From Mesostigma viride (Eukaryota > Streptophyta > Mesostigmatophyceae > Mesostigmatales > Mesostigmataceae): a stretch of DNA of 64,000 nucleotides. The translations under genes and the position numbers were made by a program. A model generated the notes under the pieces. The model saw only the letters and a program-made list of their open reading frames with translations, made no database searches and had not been told where the DNA came from. The stretch lies in contig RPFO01000485.1 of NCBI GenBank assembly GCA_009746045.1, forward strand, positions 292,883 to 356,882, written 5' to 3'. Shown piece by piece: positions 22,832 through 34,074 of the stretch. The stretch's first letter is position 1. Each line of letters starts with the position of its first letter.

Positions 22832-23043
22832 GCTTGCCCGCAAGGGCTGGCGTGTGAGCCTTGGTCTGATTGGTCCATTCAGTCTAACAATGGGACAGTG
22901 CGATACCGGTATGCACGCTGCATTTATAGCAACTGCTTGCCCGCAGGGGCTGGCGTGTCACGTGTGAGCCTTGGTCGGATTGGTCCATTCAGTCTAACAA
23001 TGGGACAGTGCGATACCGGTATGCACGCTGCATTTATAGCAAC
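22832..23043. repeat. Two-copy tandem repeat, ~103-109 bp
   Basis: Two head-to-tail copies start GCTTGCCCGCA at 22832 and 22935 and end in GCATTTATAGCAAC. The second copy has a short insertion (CACGTGT) after GGCGTGT. Otherwise the copies are nearly identical. Confidence 0.9.
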
Positions 23044-23755
23044 ATGCACGGCGCCAAATATTGTTCTAGAAAGTCAACTGGTTGTGATCATTTTTCAAAG
23101 CTCGCCCTTGCTAGCTCAATCAATTAATAATATTAAGGTGTAAGTGAGACAACTATTGTTCACGTGTACATCAAGTATTTAATTAACTAATACTCAGTTG
23201 GGCCCGACCCGCACAAAATACATGCAAACGCGGCATACATCAAGTATTAAGTGCATGGTTGGGGCATGATCCAGGCGATATTTGTAACTTTGGTGTAATT
23301 ATTTTCTAATGAGATTAGCATAGTAGTCGATCCGTGGCATGCCCATGCGCATGACACGCAAGTACTTACTTACGTACTTATTAAGTGCAAGACCTTGAAG
23401 TATACTTGTCCCACTTAATTTTGAGTGATCTTGACAACTATTACTTGATAATTGATATTCGTTAACGGCTCATGCAACGATTTTGTTAAAATATATTCAT
23501 TGTAAAGTCCATCACTATAGATACAACCAGCGGAAGAATTCGGACCATGGTAGCTCAAACCTGCCGTTATCTTGTCCACAATTGTAGAGTCGTTGAGGAA
23601 TATGGAAGTGAGAGTCCACTCTATGTTGTACATACGAACATACCGCCCTATTCAGGGTACATCCCAGTTGGCATCATCAAATACCATACCATGTAAACTA
23701 GTGCCCCAAAATGCAAATGACCCAAAGGTCGCTAAAACACAAATTGCGGCACTTA
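23044..23755. other. No gene recognised; AT-rich spacer
   Basis: AT-rich sequence with repeated TACTTACTTACGTACTTA words near 23363-23382. No coding frame of note. Confidence 0.5.
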
Positions 23756-24029
23756 TAAACCGGAGTAGGCAGGCACGGCCTTACCGTCCGGCAAGTGCAG
23801 GCTCATGTCAGGATTCTTTGCACATGCCTTGCTGCAAAAAAAAACCGGACCTGGCTTTCTTTTTGACAGCTTATCATTTATCTTTACCCAGGTACTGCAA
23901 TCAATTGCAAGGTATGTGTACCCCTTCTCAAGTTTCACCTGACAACGGTGACTAGCGTTCACGCCCTTGCCGCCGCAAACCCTCTTTCTGCTGTCCATCT
24001 TCGCATTCGTCCAGCCACCCACCTGCAAC
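23756..24029 (-). CDS. Candidate internal or terminal exon of an unidentified Cys-rich protein
   Basis: An open minus-strand stretch preceded by a good acceptor (TTTGCTGTTGCAG) and lacking its own ATG. Translation starts VGGWTNAKMDSRKR and contains CGGKG, NASHRCQVKLEKGYTY, IDCSTW and FFCSKACAKNP, a spacing of Cys and His that suggests zinc binding. An internal GTAAAG donor after the Trp and a T-rich CAG acceptor about 60 nt later give an alternative, spliced model. The frame ends at a stop just below 23760. I do not recognise the family. It may be the 3' end of the gene whose first exon is at 25208-25402 or a separate gene. Confidence 0.33.
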
Positions 24030-24888
24030 AGCAAACGCAATCATGACACAATCAAATTTAGACACTGATGTTCTTGTACACGACTGAATCCTAAATCAAG
24101 CCCTAAGCATTTAAAGGAAACGAGAGAGGAAATAAAAGAGGGCGGCAGCTAATGCCTGCATGGCGAAATAAGGAGGGGTGGAGGAATGGCAATGCAAGTG
24201 GCATCATTGTGCACAAGCAAGGGCGCAAGTCAAGCTATGGCCAAGACGGGTGTGGGGCACGCGAGAAAGTAGCCAATTTGTCACAATGCACAGCACCATT
24301 ATGAAACTAGACTGACATGTAACAAGAATGTTTCCCCATAACGAAGAGGAATCCAATACTGGCGCTACCGACCCATGGCAGGTGTGCACACTTGCTTCCC
24401 CCTCCAAGTGACTCATCATCACCACAGTCCCATGTGACATCACAGCAATCCAAACCAAAATGCCCCACACCCAATCGGCATATCTGAGAAACTTCGCCAG
24501 TGTCTGTAAACATGTCAACAGAACAAAAAACCCGCAAGTTTCCAACAGATGAAGGTGGGGTGTGAACCATGGTGCGGCATGGGCACACCCACTTTGGGAA
24601 AACTCATCGACTCAGCCTTGATGCATACCTGCTCACTTTACATGCTCTCAGTGCCCCCCTACATTCATAATGCAGAGTGAAAATACCCGCGAACCATATT
24701 CCTTAGCAAGCGATGTGAGCATTATTGGTATGGTAAAATGCAAACTTGCCATCACACACAGAAACAATGAACGATGTAGTTGAGATGGACTGTAGGTGCG
24801 AATGATGGGCAACCTATTATTGAAACAGGCAGAAGAGCAATGCCTTCAACAAAACAAGTGATGGTCATCTCTTACAAAGGCTGGCCAA
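24030..24888. other. No exon identified; TG-rich intron-like sequence
   Basis: Reads on the minus strand as TG- and T-rich sequence with several acceptor-like ends but no supported coding exon. It could be intron or intergenic. Confidence 0.35.
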
Positions 24889-24960
24889 TCAACCCCATGT
24901 AACATTTAGCAATGCATGCGTAAATGGCTGATGCAAAGTAAACCCAATTGCAGAAAAGGC
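24889..24960 (-). CDS. Candidate exon 3 (terminal) of small host gene
   Basis: Follows acceptor TGTCTTTGTAG. Read in phase 0 after exon 2 it gives 23 residues (AFSAIGFTLH ... NVTWG) and a TGA. TGTAA follows within 15-20 nt of the stop, the core of the green-algal polyadenylation signal. The same segment is open in another frame up to a GTAAGAG donor, so an alternative model continues further. Confidence 0.33.
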   Translation of the reverse strand, partial: AFSAIGFTLHQPFTHALLNVTWG

Positions 24961-25005
24961 CTACAAAGACAAGCACAGTTAACCGCCAGTAAGTCACCAC
25001 AATAC

Positions 25006-25104
25006 CATCACAGCTGGCAGCTCGGTAGACGTCGCTCGGGACACCGGCGGACCACGCTCTTCCTTCACACCCGTGCGATCCCTCAAAGGCCCTTCGAATA
25101 CTCC
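25006..25104 (-). CDS. Candidate exon 2 of small host gene
   Basis: 99 nt (33 codons, GVFEGPLRDR ... ELPAVM) bounded by an acceptor (GTACTTCAG) and a GTATTG donor, open in the phase set by exon 1. No domain recognised. The donor is weaker than that of exon 1. Confidence 0.4.
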
Positions 25105-25207
25105 CTGAAGTACGAATGCCACGCAAAACAATGTCGTTATGTTAGACGATGCTTTCCAAAAAAAAATGCTACCGGCATTAAGAATACAGGCGCAGACTCG
25201 CACTTAC

Positions 25208-25402
25208 TCGATCCGCCTGAAGAGGAGGCAGGGTCCTCACAAGCCGCGGCTTGCTCGCGGGGGAAGAGCGCTGAGGCGAGAAATCCAAGCATATCGGAGA
25301 GGCCGCCGAATTTCCCGATCCTCTTTTCTTGCTTTGTTTCTTCGGTGTGGAGGGATCTGGCAACTCTGCCGAGGCCCTCCTCGAGCGTGTTGGCGTTGAC
25401 AT
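25208..25402 (-). CDS. Candidate exon 1 of small host gene, basic nuclear-type N-terminus
   Basis: From MSTPTRSRRASAELPDPSTP to LQADR, 65 codons, ending exactly at a strong GTAAGTG donor. It is rich in Ser, Pro, Lys and Arg, with TPKKQSKKRGSG resembling a nuclear localisation signal and SP/TP sites. An in-frame upstream Met at about 25489 is possible, but MSTPTRS is the more typical start. With exons 2 and 3 it gives a protein of about 121 residues. I do not recognise the family. Splice sites and phase were read by eye; no transcript evidence is available. Confidence 0.45.
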
Positions 25403-25642
25403 CGTGGGGTTAAGAGGGGAATGGGAATCTGTTAGAAGACGCAGAGAGCAGCGACCAAATGAACGAAACAAGCCAGAGCACCGTTGCATTATACGTTCCG
25501 TGAAAAATGGATGCTTATGATCGCACGGTCATGATCGCACAGCAGCTGGCGGCGCCCAACGCAGGCTATAAAACTCCATCGCCAAGGTGCAGGAAACTAA
25601 TGTTATTGTGCTGTAAACCCTCCGCCCAGTACCACAAACTAA

Positions 25643-25705
25643 CTTCTGGCGACCGCAATCCATCCTTTGGCGACCGCAATCCATCCTTTGGCGACTCGGA
25701 AACCA
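25643..25705. repeat. 20-bp tandem repeat, about 2.5-3 copies
   Basis: Units of GGCGACCGCAATCCATCCTTT. The third copy diverges into GGCGACTCGGAAACC. Confidence 0.85.
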
Positions 25706-25807
25706 ATTCTTTGGCGAGGCCGCAACTTCACTCGCGACTCCCGAGCATGTTGCACGTCTGGCATTTTCATGGGCTTGCTTCGCGCCAACGCACGCTGTCC
25801 ACCACAA

Positions 25808-25975
25808 GTTCACAAAGAGTTCACGAGGAGTTCACGGGGAGTTCACGGGGAGTTCACAACTTCGGACTTCGGGGAGATTGTGAACTCGTCCTGTGAACTC
25901 GTGAACTCCTCGGGACCCAAAATTAGCTCGGCCCCGGTCGGCCCAGTTCACAAAAGAGTTCACAAGGAGTTCACC
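25808..25975. repeat. GAGTTCAC minisatellite with inverted units
   Basis: Repeated AGTTCACRRGG(A/G) units of about 12 bp on the plus strand (25808-25860) and again at 25947-25975. Reverse-complement units GTGAACTC lie between (25878-25912). The block can fold into a hairpin. Confidence 0.85.
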
Positions 25976-25999
25976 GCCTCATGTGAGTCGTGCCTTAGG

Positions 26000-27890
26000 C
26001 CTTTACTATCGTCAGTCACTCGCTTTGTGACGATAACAACGTACGGTAGATGGCATCAGTCGTACTTCCCGCCCCCCCCCCTGCCCACGTCCCCTTCCGA
26101 TTTCTCCGCTACTACATCTCGCCCCAAGTAGAAGTTTGCATTTCGCCATACATTAGGAATAACTGACTGACGAAACTAGTAAAAGACGACTGACATGACT
26201 CTCTAGTATCGCTTGGTTGGGACCGCTGGCCTGGAATCGTAACTGTTAGCCGTACCGTTCAGACTACAGTCCACAGCAGCCCCTAGCTTGGGAGTCTGGA
26301 ATGAATGGACAAAAATCTTTCGCAACATGCGCAAGTCTGGAATAAACCCGTCAGGATCCTTGCGCAAAATTCAAATATTACGCCGAAACCGATGGCAAAC
26401 GACTAGGTGCACGCAATGGCTAAGGCAGTGAGGGGCTGAGGGTACGCTCGAGCGAAGGGGCCACCTAGTTTTATGTAACCACAGAGTGTGCAATAACAAA
26501 CGGGGCTGCAGGTCCACGAAACGACGTGATTTCTCTAGCAATTGCGGCGTAGCAGTTTGGATCATGATGTAGGTGCACTTAGGATGTATGTCGAGTTTAA
26601 TTAAGCATGGAGGTAGCAATGAGGGACTGAGACACATCATATCCAGTTCTGAATCAAGCCGTTCTTTACGCTGAAACACAGCGCAAGCAAGATCTCCGGA
26701 ACCTGCCGCCAAGCTCCTTAGCCGCTAAGGTTAGCAAAATTCTGCCAGCTTCTTTTACAGCGGTTAGCATGCCGTGCTCATGTGTATGAGGCCATTTCAT
26801 GGCGGCCGGGTAAAGCTGGCCATGTCTTTGAGAGCTTTGAATATGTATTCTCTGAAGGCTTTCAATACCATGGTGCTTTCTGCGCTCGGCATCTTATGTG
26901 TGCCTTCGAATTGCCGTTTTCCTCTTCAATTGCGCGTGTACCTGCGGGTGACTGATACCGTTGGGCTGGCCTCACCTGCGGCCTACCCGCGAATGGCAGG
27001 CTAGCTCCTGGTCGAGACTTGTGGTGAGTAGTGGGTACCATCGCATACCTGGAGTCTGTACTTTGTTATCGACGTGCTGTATGTGGCATTGCTAGAATGC
27101 ATCCAGTTCTTCCTGTTTCTAACTCCAATTACTTGGCATTTTTGCAATCATGCTCCGCCTACATTTAAACACACATGCGTTGCATTTTTTCATAAGGCTT
27201 CTTTGTTGTTGAAAGCCGTAAACTGTCTTTCTGCTATTTACATCCCGTCTGCCGCGACTTTCTCCGGTTTTCCCCCATTGACCCCATCTCTGCTGCACTT
27301 TCCATCAGCTCCTTTTTGTTGACAATCAGCGCTTTTAACCTTGTTAGCAAATTGTAAAAATGACACTGTCTAATATATATGAGAAAAATCCTTGTGCCTA
27401 TTTTTATTAGGAGTTCAGTCATTGGGCTCTAGGAGACATGTGTGATCAACTTTGAGGCTCGTCCTTTGGGATAAAACCTCCAAAGAGTCACACCACTGGA
27501 CGAGTTATCTTGAACCAGAACTTTTTGTTGGAACACTGACTGAGAGCAGCACGCTTAAGGTTTTGTAAGAAAATCATTTTTTCTCTGAAACGCCATAGCT
27601 CCTTTCTAATCATTGTGATTGTGTTGCGTATTCCTTGTCAGTCAGTTAGTTATGTATTCCTTATCATGGGACAGGCGGAGGGGGGCTAATAATTCCTCAT
27701 GGGGGCAGCAAGGGAGTTTGTAGCACACGCAGTTATGAGCTTTGCTTCTTTCAACATGTTGCTCATAATATCCAATTTCGTGGTTTCTTGGTCTTTGGTA
27801 TCTTCATAATAGTAGTGCTAGGGTCTCACTTGGTCACCCTTACAATGTTAGTGCCCTTCAGCAATCTCATTTTTAGTCAAATTAGGCTTC
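26000..27890. other. No gene recognised
   Basis: Mixed-composition spacer. Frames up to about 110 codons occur on both strands without domain or splice support. A T-rich ATTTTTAG at about 27869 could be an acceptor for the gene that follows, so part of this stretch may be its 5' untranslated region or first intron. Confidence 0.4.
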
Positions 27891-27908
27891 AATGGTCATC
27901 GATTTGAA

Positions 27909-28220
27909 ATGGGAAGCGTAGTGAAGGCCGGTTCACGCCGAGAGAAACGCAGCGCTGCCGATCCAAGAGTGCAGCCGTGCACGAAGCTCGCAAAGCGGCC
28001 TGCAGCAGCACCACCACCGCCGGCAGCGCCGACAATCCTGCCCCCGACAGCACTCCCTTCAACAACCGCCACAGCATCGGTGCCATCATCCATGTTGCCT
28101 GCGCAAAGAGCAGATGAAGACATGGCCTCGGTAGAGGCGGCGCTGGCCGCGCTCCTTGCCAAGAAGGAGGCAATGATTGCAGCCAGAAAGGCGGCCGATG
28201 TCTCCCATGCAACCCCTGAA
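27909..28220 (+). CDS. Small two-exon host gene, exon 1 (coiled-coil/basic protein)
   Basis: 104 codons from MGSVVKAGSRREKRSAADPR to ATPE, ending at a consensus donor GAA|GTAAGTC. The N-terminus is basic (SRREKRS, TKLAKRPA), then comes a Pro/Ala/Thr linker with PPPP, then a predicted helix MASVEAALAALLAKKEAMIAARKAAD. With exon 2 the protein is 116 residues. No family recognised; size and composition suggest a small nuclear or chromatin-associated protein. An upstream exon cannot be excluded, because a polypyrimidine/AG lies about 40 nt before the ATG. Confidence 0.55.
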
Positions 28221-29450
28221 GTAAGTCTCAGGAGTGGGTGGGGTTGTAAACCTGGACATGGTTATGAGTGGTGTGATTTGGGGGGTTGCAAACAGGGGTA
28301 GTTCATGAGTGGGCAGAGTGGGGGCTGTGGGAAATTGGGGTTATTTATGAGTGGAGGGGCTGTAAACTGGGTTGTTTTTTAGTGGGCTGAGCGGGGGCTG
28401 TTGGGGGGTTGTTAGCCGCGTTATTTATGTGGGCTGGGGGGGGCTGTCGGAAACTGGGATTATTTATGAGTGGGCAGTGTGTGAAACTGTTTTTTTTTTT
28501 TTTTTTTAACAACTGGTTGAGGAGGTTGTAAACACTTGGGATTATTTATGGGGGGGGGGGGGGACTGTAAACTCGGTGGCATTTGAGGTGGCTGAGTGGC
28601 GCACTCGTTTTTCATAGCCCCCGGGGGCTGTGGAGAACTGGGGTTAACATAAGGGGGGAGGTTGTAAACTGCATGGGTGGTTTATGAGTGGGCTGAGTGG
28701 GGGGCTGTAGGAACCTGGGGTTATTTATGAGAGGGGGGGTCTAAACTGGTGTGGTTTATGTCAGAGTGGGCTGAGTGGGGCTGTGGGAAACTGGGATAAT
28801 GTGTGGGTGGGGGGTTGTATTTAACTGGATTGTTTATGAGTGGGCTGAGCAGGGGCTGTCATAAACTGGGATTATTTATGAGCAGGCAGTGTGTGAAAAG
28901 TGGGATTTTTTTGTTTTTGATTACTGATTGAGGGGGTTGAAAACCATTGGGATTATTTATGAGGGCGGGCGGGTTGGAAACTGGGTGGTTTATGGGTGGC
29001 TGAGTGGTGACTGTGGGAAACTGGGGTTATTTATGAGAGGGGGGTCTAAACTGGGGTGGTTTATGTCAGAGTGGGCTGAGTGGGGGCTGTGGGAAACTGG
29101 GATAGTGTATGAGTGGGGGGGGTCTAAACTGGGTTGTTCATGAGTGGGCTGAGCGGGGGCTGTCAGAACCTGGGATTATTTATGAGTGGGCAGTGTGTGA
29201 AACTGGGATATTATTATTATTATTTTTTTTTATGAGTGATTGCAATTTTACAACCCCCTCATGAGGGGGTTGTAAACACTGGGATTATGAGTTTGCGGGC
29301 GGGGGAGGCCGCCTTGCTGTTCTTGAAACCCATTCAAGGATGTTCTAGGCAACACGTTGATTTTGATGTGCAACATTTCTATTGATCGAGGCTGTGAAAG
29401 GCTATGACACATCTTGAGTGTTTAAACTTGCCTTTTTTTTCTGCTCACAG
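28221..29450 (+). repeat. Intron made of a G-rich degenerate minisatellite
   Basis: A 1230-nt intron starts GTAAGTC and ends TTTTTTTTCTGCTCACAG. Nearly all of it to about 29300 is a degenerate tandem array of 50-100 bp units with the landmarks GAGTGGGCTGAG, GGGGGCTGTGGGAAACTGGG, TTATTTATGAG and GGTTGTAAAC. Homopolymer G (12-14) and T (16) runs are present. The transcribed strand signature (many G3-G5 runs) favours G-quadruplexes or R-loops. Confidence 0.7.
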
Positions 29451-29489
29451 GGAGACAAGGTGCCGGCCTCCTCGTCGTCGTCCACTTGA
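29451..29489 (+). CDS. Small two-exon host gene, exon 2
   Basis: 39 nt following the CTGCTCACAG acceptor. In phase 0 it adds GDKVPASSSSST and ends at TGA. The Ser-rich tail is short. About 300 nt downstream (29789) lies TGTAATAAAG, which contains both TGTAA and AATAAA and is a good polyadenylation signal. Confidence 0.5.
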   Translation, partial: GDKVPASSSSST

Positions 29490-29919
29490 CATCGTCATCT
29501 AGGCACTACGGCTGCGCATGTTTGTTTTCTTGATCTATACCGAGCGCTTTCTTGTTCATGAATTGGTTACTAGGGTGCGGTGGCAGATGAGACAATTGAC
29601 ACCAACCATCCGTTCATGTTTCTTGCGCATGTGCGTTTTTTAATGCATTCCAGGAACATTCCGAGATTTCTGTCACGCAACGACAAGCGCCAAGCCGGCG
29701 TTTGCAAATTGTCACTGATCGATAATCACTGTTGAAGAATCAAGAATCAAGAATGAAGAATGAAGATCTGTTACATTTATCTTTATATTTGTAATAAAGA
29801 AATCGCGAGGCGTGCTTTTCATCCGTTTTGCTTTGGAATGTGTTCTGATATATCTGTGTGACATGTCACGATATATCTGTGTGATATGTCATGATCGCCC
29901 GTGGTTTTATGTCACTGTT

Positions 29920-30140
29920 TTCTCCCTAGATTTATCAGTGACAATGTCACGGATTTTGTCACCCTTTTTTCCTGATATATCAGTGACAATGTCACGGATT
30001 TTGTCACCCTTTTTTCCTGATATATCAGTGATAATGTCACGGATTTGTCACCCTTTTTTTCGTGATATATCAGTGATAATGTCACGGATTTGTCACCCTT
30101 TTTTTCGTGATATATCAGTGATAATGTCACGGATTTTGTC
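29920..30140. repeat. ~55-bp minisatellite with TGTCACGG core
   Basis: Four to five head-to-tail copies of GATATATCAGTGAYAATG followed by TCACGGATTTTGTCACCC and TTTTTTC. One half of the copies share a one-base shorter middle. The tandem peptide frame (DISVTMSRILSPFF) is a by-product. Confidence 0.9.
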
Positions 30141-30360
30141 AGTGCGTTTTGTCAAGTCGTGACATTGATATTTTGTGATAATTTCCTTGTTTTTGTCACA
30201 AAGATAATCACAGAATATGCTGGTTTTATCACATGATTTGTCACGAAATGTCACAGAATATCACAGTTTTGTCACAAAAAATCACAAAGTGTCACATTTT
30301 GTCACATCCACATCACAAAATGTCACGTGATATGTCACAAAATATCACAAAATGTCACAC
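30141..30360. repeat. TGTCACAAAA-rich degenerate repeat
   Basis: Irregular run of TGTCAC, ATCACA and TTTTGTCAC words, including the palindrome-like TGTCACGTGATATGTCACA. It ends abruptly where the truncated YR element E begins. Confidence 0.75.
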
Positions 30361-30680
30361 CCCCCTTCCTAGTGAGGTTGAGCGCCTCCGATACCCGCAG
30401 GTATTGTTGGAAAATAACGATGACCATCATAGCCGCACGAGGCTGCCGCTGGAGCACCATAGTACAAGCAAGCGCAAACGCAGCCTCCCATGGAATGGGG
30501 GGGGGGCACGAGGGGGTGCCAACGTGCGCCAGCCAGCCAAAACACTTCGTGCCAAGGCCCAATCCCGCACCTCCCGGGGAAAGTACAAATTCAGGCCCAT
30601 AAGCGCATTGACACACAACTGGCGGCTGTAACACCGTGAGTGCGCCCAAGCGACATACTCGCAATAGTATTCCTCTATCG

Positions 30681-33146
30681 TCAAGCCGCGCAACAAGCTG
30701 CCAACCCGACCCCGCCGGCTCGCCCACCATGCGAAAAAGGACCTGAGCCCCGATGGTAAACCATCAAAGTAGCCGGCTTCACCTTGCCCTCAAGAAGGGT
30801 CAAGTAGCTAGCGCCAAGCCGAGGCCCGGGATTGGGATGAACACCCTCGCGAGTCAAATCGCGGACCCACCCGGCCACCGAGGCAGCCATGGAAAGCCCC
30901 CGCGAAGGCCCATCCGCAGGCTGAAGCTCACTTGGCGTCCAGACCCATTGTGAGCGGCTGCCGGTGACCAACGTAAGAGCGCACAACCGGCGGCATTGCT
31001 TGTTTAACCGGTAAGAAGAGGAACGCCCTTTAGCCAAGCAGCCCAAAGCGGCAGTGGAGTCCACTAACCTCACCACCCGCTTACCCCATGTTCCGAGGTT
31101 CCGGGCCGAGCGCTCCACCCCCTTCACAGCGGCCCGCACTTCCTTCTCGTTGATGTGCATGGTCGAATCGCGCCAGCGACTCTTGATCCCTACGCGCCAT
31201 CGCCCGTGGATGATGGCTTTTTCCGCGGCCTTGGTCAAGGGTCTAGGCCCGGCATACATGGCCTCACCTGGGGTGAGGAGGGTTGGGTAACCCCGCACCT
31301 CCCGGGCCCGAGCTAATTCCGTCACCTCAGCTGGGGCCATCTCAGCGTAGACAACCCCCTGCCCAAAACTAGACGCATCCGAGGCCACCACCACCGGAGC
31401 CAGGGCAGCCCCCCGGTCCACACGGAGCATGGGGGCCAACGCCATGGCACACTCGAGCTCATCGCGCACACCTTGCCACAAAGGTCGCGTTCGCTGGCCC
31501 CACCCCTTGAGGTTGATGAACTTAAAACTCTGCTGCCATATGGACAAGCAAGTGCGGCTGAGCATCTGCAGCCACACCCACCGGCCCACGACGGCCGCCA
31601 GCGCCTCAGCGGTAGCGCGTCCCCTCTCGAGGAGTACACGAGTGTGCGCAACCACAAGGGTGAGCTGCTTAGCTGTCGGCTCCAACACCCCATCCCGCCG
31701 GTGAACAACACCCAGAGCTTCTAGCTCGTCCTCCCCCTCCGGGCTAGCCATGATCGTCTTGTCCTTGGAGGGCACAAGGTTGTTAGGCGCGTACCCGTCT
31801 TCAATAGCACTCGCGATTAAGCGATTCACCGCCTCGCACGTGCGCCCATTGCTGACCACCAGGTCATCAATAGTGATGGATACCATAGGGGCAGGGGGGT
31901 CCTCAAGGTCGATTTGCATCTCCCTCGTGCTCTCCTCCTTGTACTCGATGGCTAGGGCGGTTGGGTTACCCCATGCATTCCGAAGCACGGTCAGCTCCCC
32001 TACACTTGTGAGGCGGTTCACCTGCCGTCTAGGATCCAAAGCGCCCGTGGCATAGAGGACCATCTCATGGATGGCTTCCCCTAGCGCTACAGCGTGGGAG
32101 TGCCCCATGGCCAGCACTTTCAGCACTGGCCACACCCTCCTCCGCCGCCCCGGCAGCCCGACATCGGTGGACCACACATCAGGTAGCCCTTGATAATCCC
32201 ACCACCACTCCGGCACTTGGATGGTATAGTAATACGAGACCAGATCGCTCTTGGCCGTGTAGCACCGACCCTTGATATAGACCTCCGAGTATATGCCCAG
32301 GTGGGGTAACACCGTCTTAGGGGGGTCCACCCACAGTGCGTTCCCCAACTTCTTATTCACAATGAGCCTTAACTCCCCCACTCCTTTGGCCACCCCAAAA
32401 CATCCGTCTACCCACTTTGGCCGCGTCTCTCGGAACTCCACCATCCCCACGTCCGCTGCCCTCCCCATCAACTTGCCCCACTCCGCCATGGTGCACCCTC
32501 GGCTGGGGGCAGGTACATTCCAATACCTCGCACTGGCAGCCACCTCCGGCTTGATGCAGTTGGCCTCGCTGGCGTACACCTCTCGCCAACTAGGTCGTAG
32601 CGCCAGCAAATCCAGCAGCTTCGCCTTTCCTGCCACCTCGCGCTTCGGCAGACTCACCCGCTCCGCCACAAGTTGTTCATACTTATTACATTTCCCATAG
32701 ATTAGATCACTTCCTTCTGCGGGGCCTGTCGCAACGCCGGTTACGCGGCGACTGTACCACTCGCAGTGCTTCTTGACCCTTTTCAGGGCCTCCGCCGTTC
32801 CTCTGGAGCACGCGCCTCCAGATTTAGGCGGAGGGTCTGCCCCCCCGTGCCATAGCCAATTCAACCACGTAATCACCTTGTGTTGTAGAGTGAAGGTCCG
32901 GCGGCGGCGAGTTGCACGCTGGCGTCTGCGTGCTGACCTCACTCTCCCCCACGTAGTGCTTAGAGGCATTGTAGGAAGAGGCAGTGGGAAGGGGGAGCGG
33001 TTTACCCTTTCGGTGTTTACTTGGTTTGCTGGGCCTTGCCCAGCTTCTCCATCATCGTGGCGCTTTGCAGGGCCATCTTCATGGCCGGGTTGCTCACCAA
33101 GGAGGCATCTTCCTTGAGAGCAAGGAGGTGGCCAGCCACCTTCCAC
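30681..33146 (-). pseudogene. RT-RNase H region of YR element E
   Basis: Reverse transcriptase with FGVAKGVGELRLIVN, CYTAKSDLVSYYYTI and the catalytic SITIDDLV. RNase H has VASDASSFGQGVVYA, HINEKEVRAA, RLVDSTAALG and LQPADGPSRG. It is followed by the EGVHPNPGP motif at the start of the recombinase part. It aligns along its length with element D. A long open stretch remains, but the element as a whole is broken. Confidence 0.8.
30822..30845 (-). other. 2A-like motif GVHPNPGP in element E
   Basis: Eight codons reading G-V-H-P-N-P-G-P between the last RNase H motif (PADGPSRG) and the recombinase segment. It sits at the same place as GIHPNPGP in element D. The NPGP core matches the 2A translational-recoding consensus; the preceding D-x-E is replaced by G-V-H. 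Confidence 0.55.
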
Positions 33147-33168
33147 CCTCCTGACCCCTGGCTCTCCA

Positions 33169-34074
33169 CTAGGAGCATGCTGCCACCACCCTCATGAGAT
33201 ACTCTACCCCAGCCAACTCCCCGGCTGCCGGCCCCAACTCCTTGAAGAGTGTGTCCATGGCCAGGGCGATGTTCATGACCACCTTCCTGCTTTCCTGGTT
33301 CCTCCACCCCCCTTGGCGAGTAGCCATGATCCAACTCTTTATCCCCCCTCCATTGTCGTTGGCATCCTCGAGCACCTCGGGGAGCACTCTCTCTTGCACC
33401 CTCCAATTCACCACTTGTGCTCGAGTGGGCAGCGTCACCCCTTTGGTCTTTTTCGGCTTCCTGGAAGCCCCATCTGCCCCGGCCAGCGCATCCTTCAATT
33501 TCGTCAGGAAATCCTCTTCCTCGGACTCCTCCTCCTCCTCCTCTTCTTTGCCCGCCTGCCCCTGCTTGCCAATAATAGCCGCCAGCTCCAAGAGCTGCTC
33601 CCTCACATCCCCCGCGGCCTTTCCCTTGCTCGGGGCTGGGCTTCCGACTTTTTTCGTCCCCTTTTTCGCCCCTTTCGTGGGCCGGCGTGGTGGCTGCATC
33701 TCCTCTTCGTCCGAGTCCGCCAAGTCCCGGGCGCTTTGGAGGGCTGCCACTAGCGCTTCGTTTGGGTCCGCTGCTGCCAGAATTTCAGGCCCGTCCACGT
33801 GGTCGACCAGCAGTCCAACGACGGACTCCAGCTGGGCCGCAGACCACCGGCTGACAGTAGTTACCCAGTCGGTCCCGAGGACCGCCTCAAAGGCAGCGCA
33901 CACTTCAGGCAGGCCCGAGCAAGTGGAGAGCTCCTGATGGAGCCTTTTCTTCTGCGTCGGCCAGCCTAGTCGGCCCTTTCCCGTCTGTTTAGTAGCTGTC
34001 GGCACCTCGGGATTAGCTTTCGGTAATTGCTTCCCAGCACCTGTCGAACCTGGCTTCCGCCCGGGCTTCGGCAT
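33169..34074 (-). pseudogene. Gag-like region of YR element E
   Basis: 301 residues beginning MPKPGRKPGSTGAG. It has a basic N-terminus, a helical segment resembling element D (WVTTVSRWSAAQLESVVGLL, DHVDGPEIL), an acidic run of Glu/Asp, then ARLPTRAQVVNWR-like and SWIMATRQGGWRN segments conserved with D. No zinc knuckle. I infer a Gag role from its position and from the fusion arrangement in D. Confidence 0.6.

Noticed and set aside
28928-30162. ORFs through the G-rich and TGTCAC minisatellites
   Set aside because: Repetitive peptides that follow the repeat period, with no domain; one lies inside the inferred intron.
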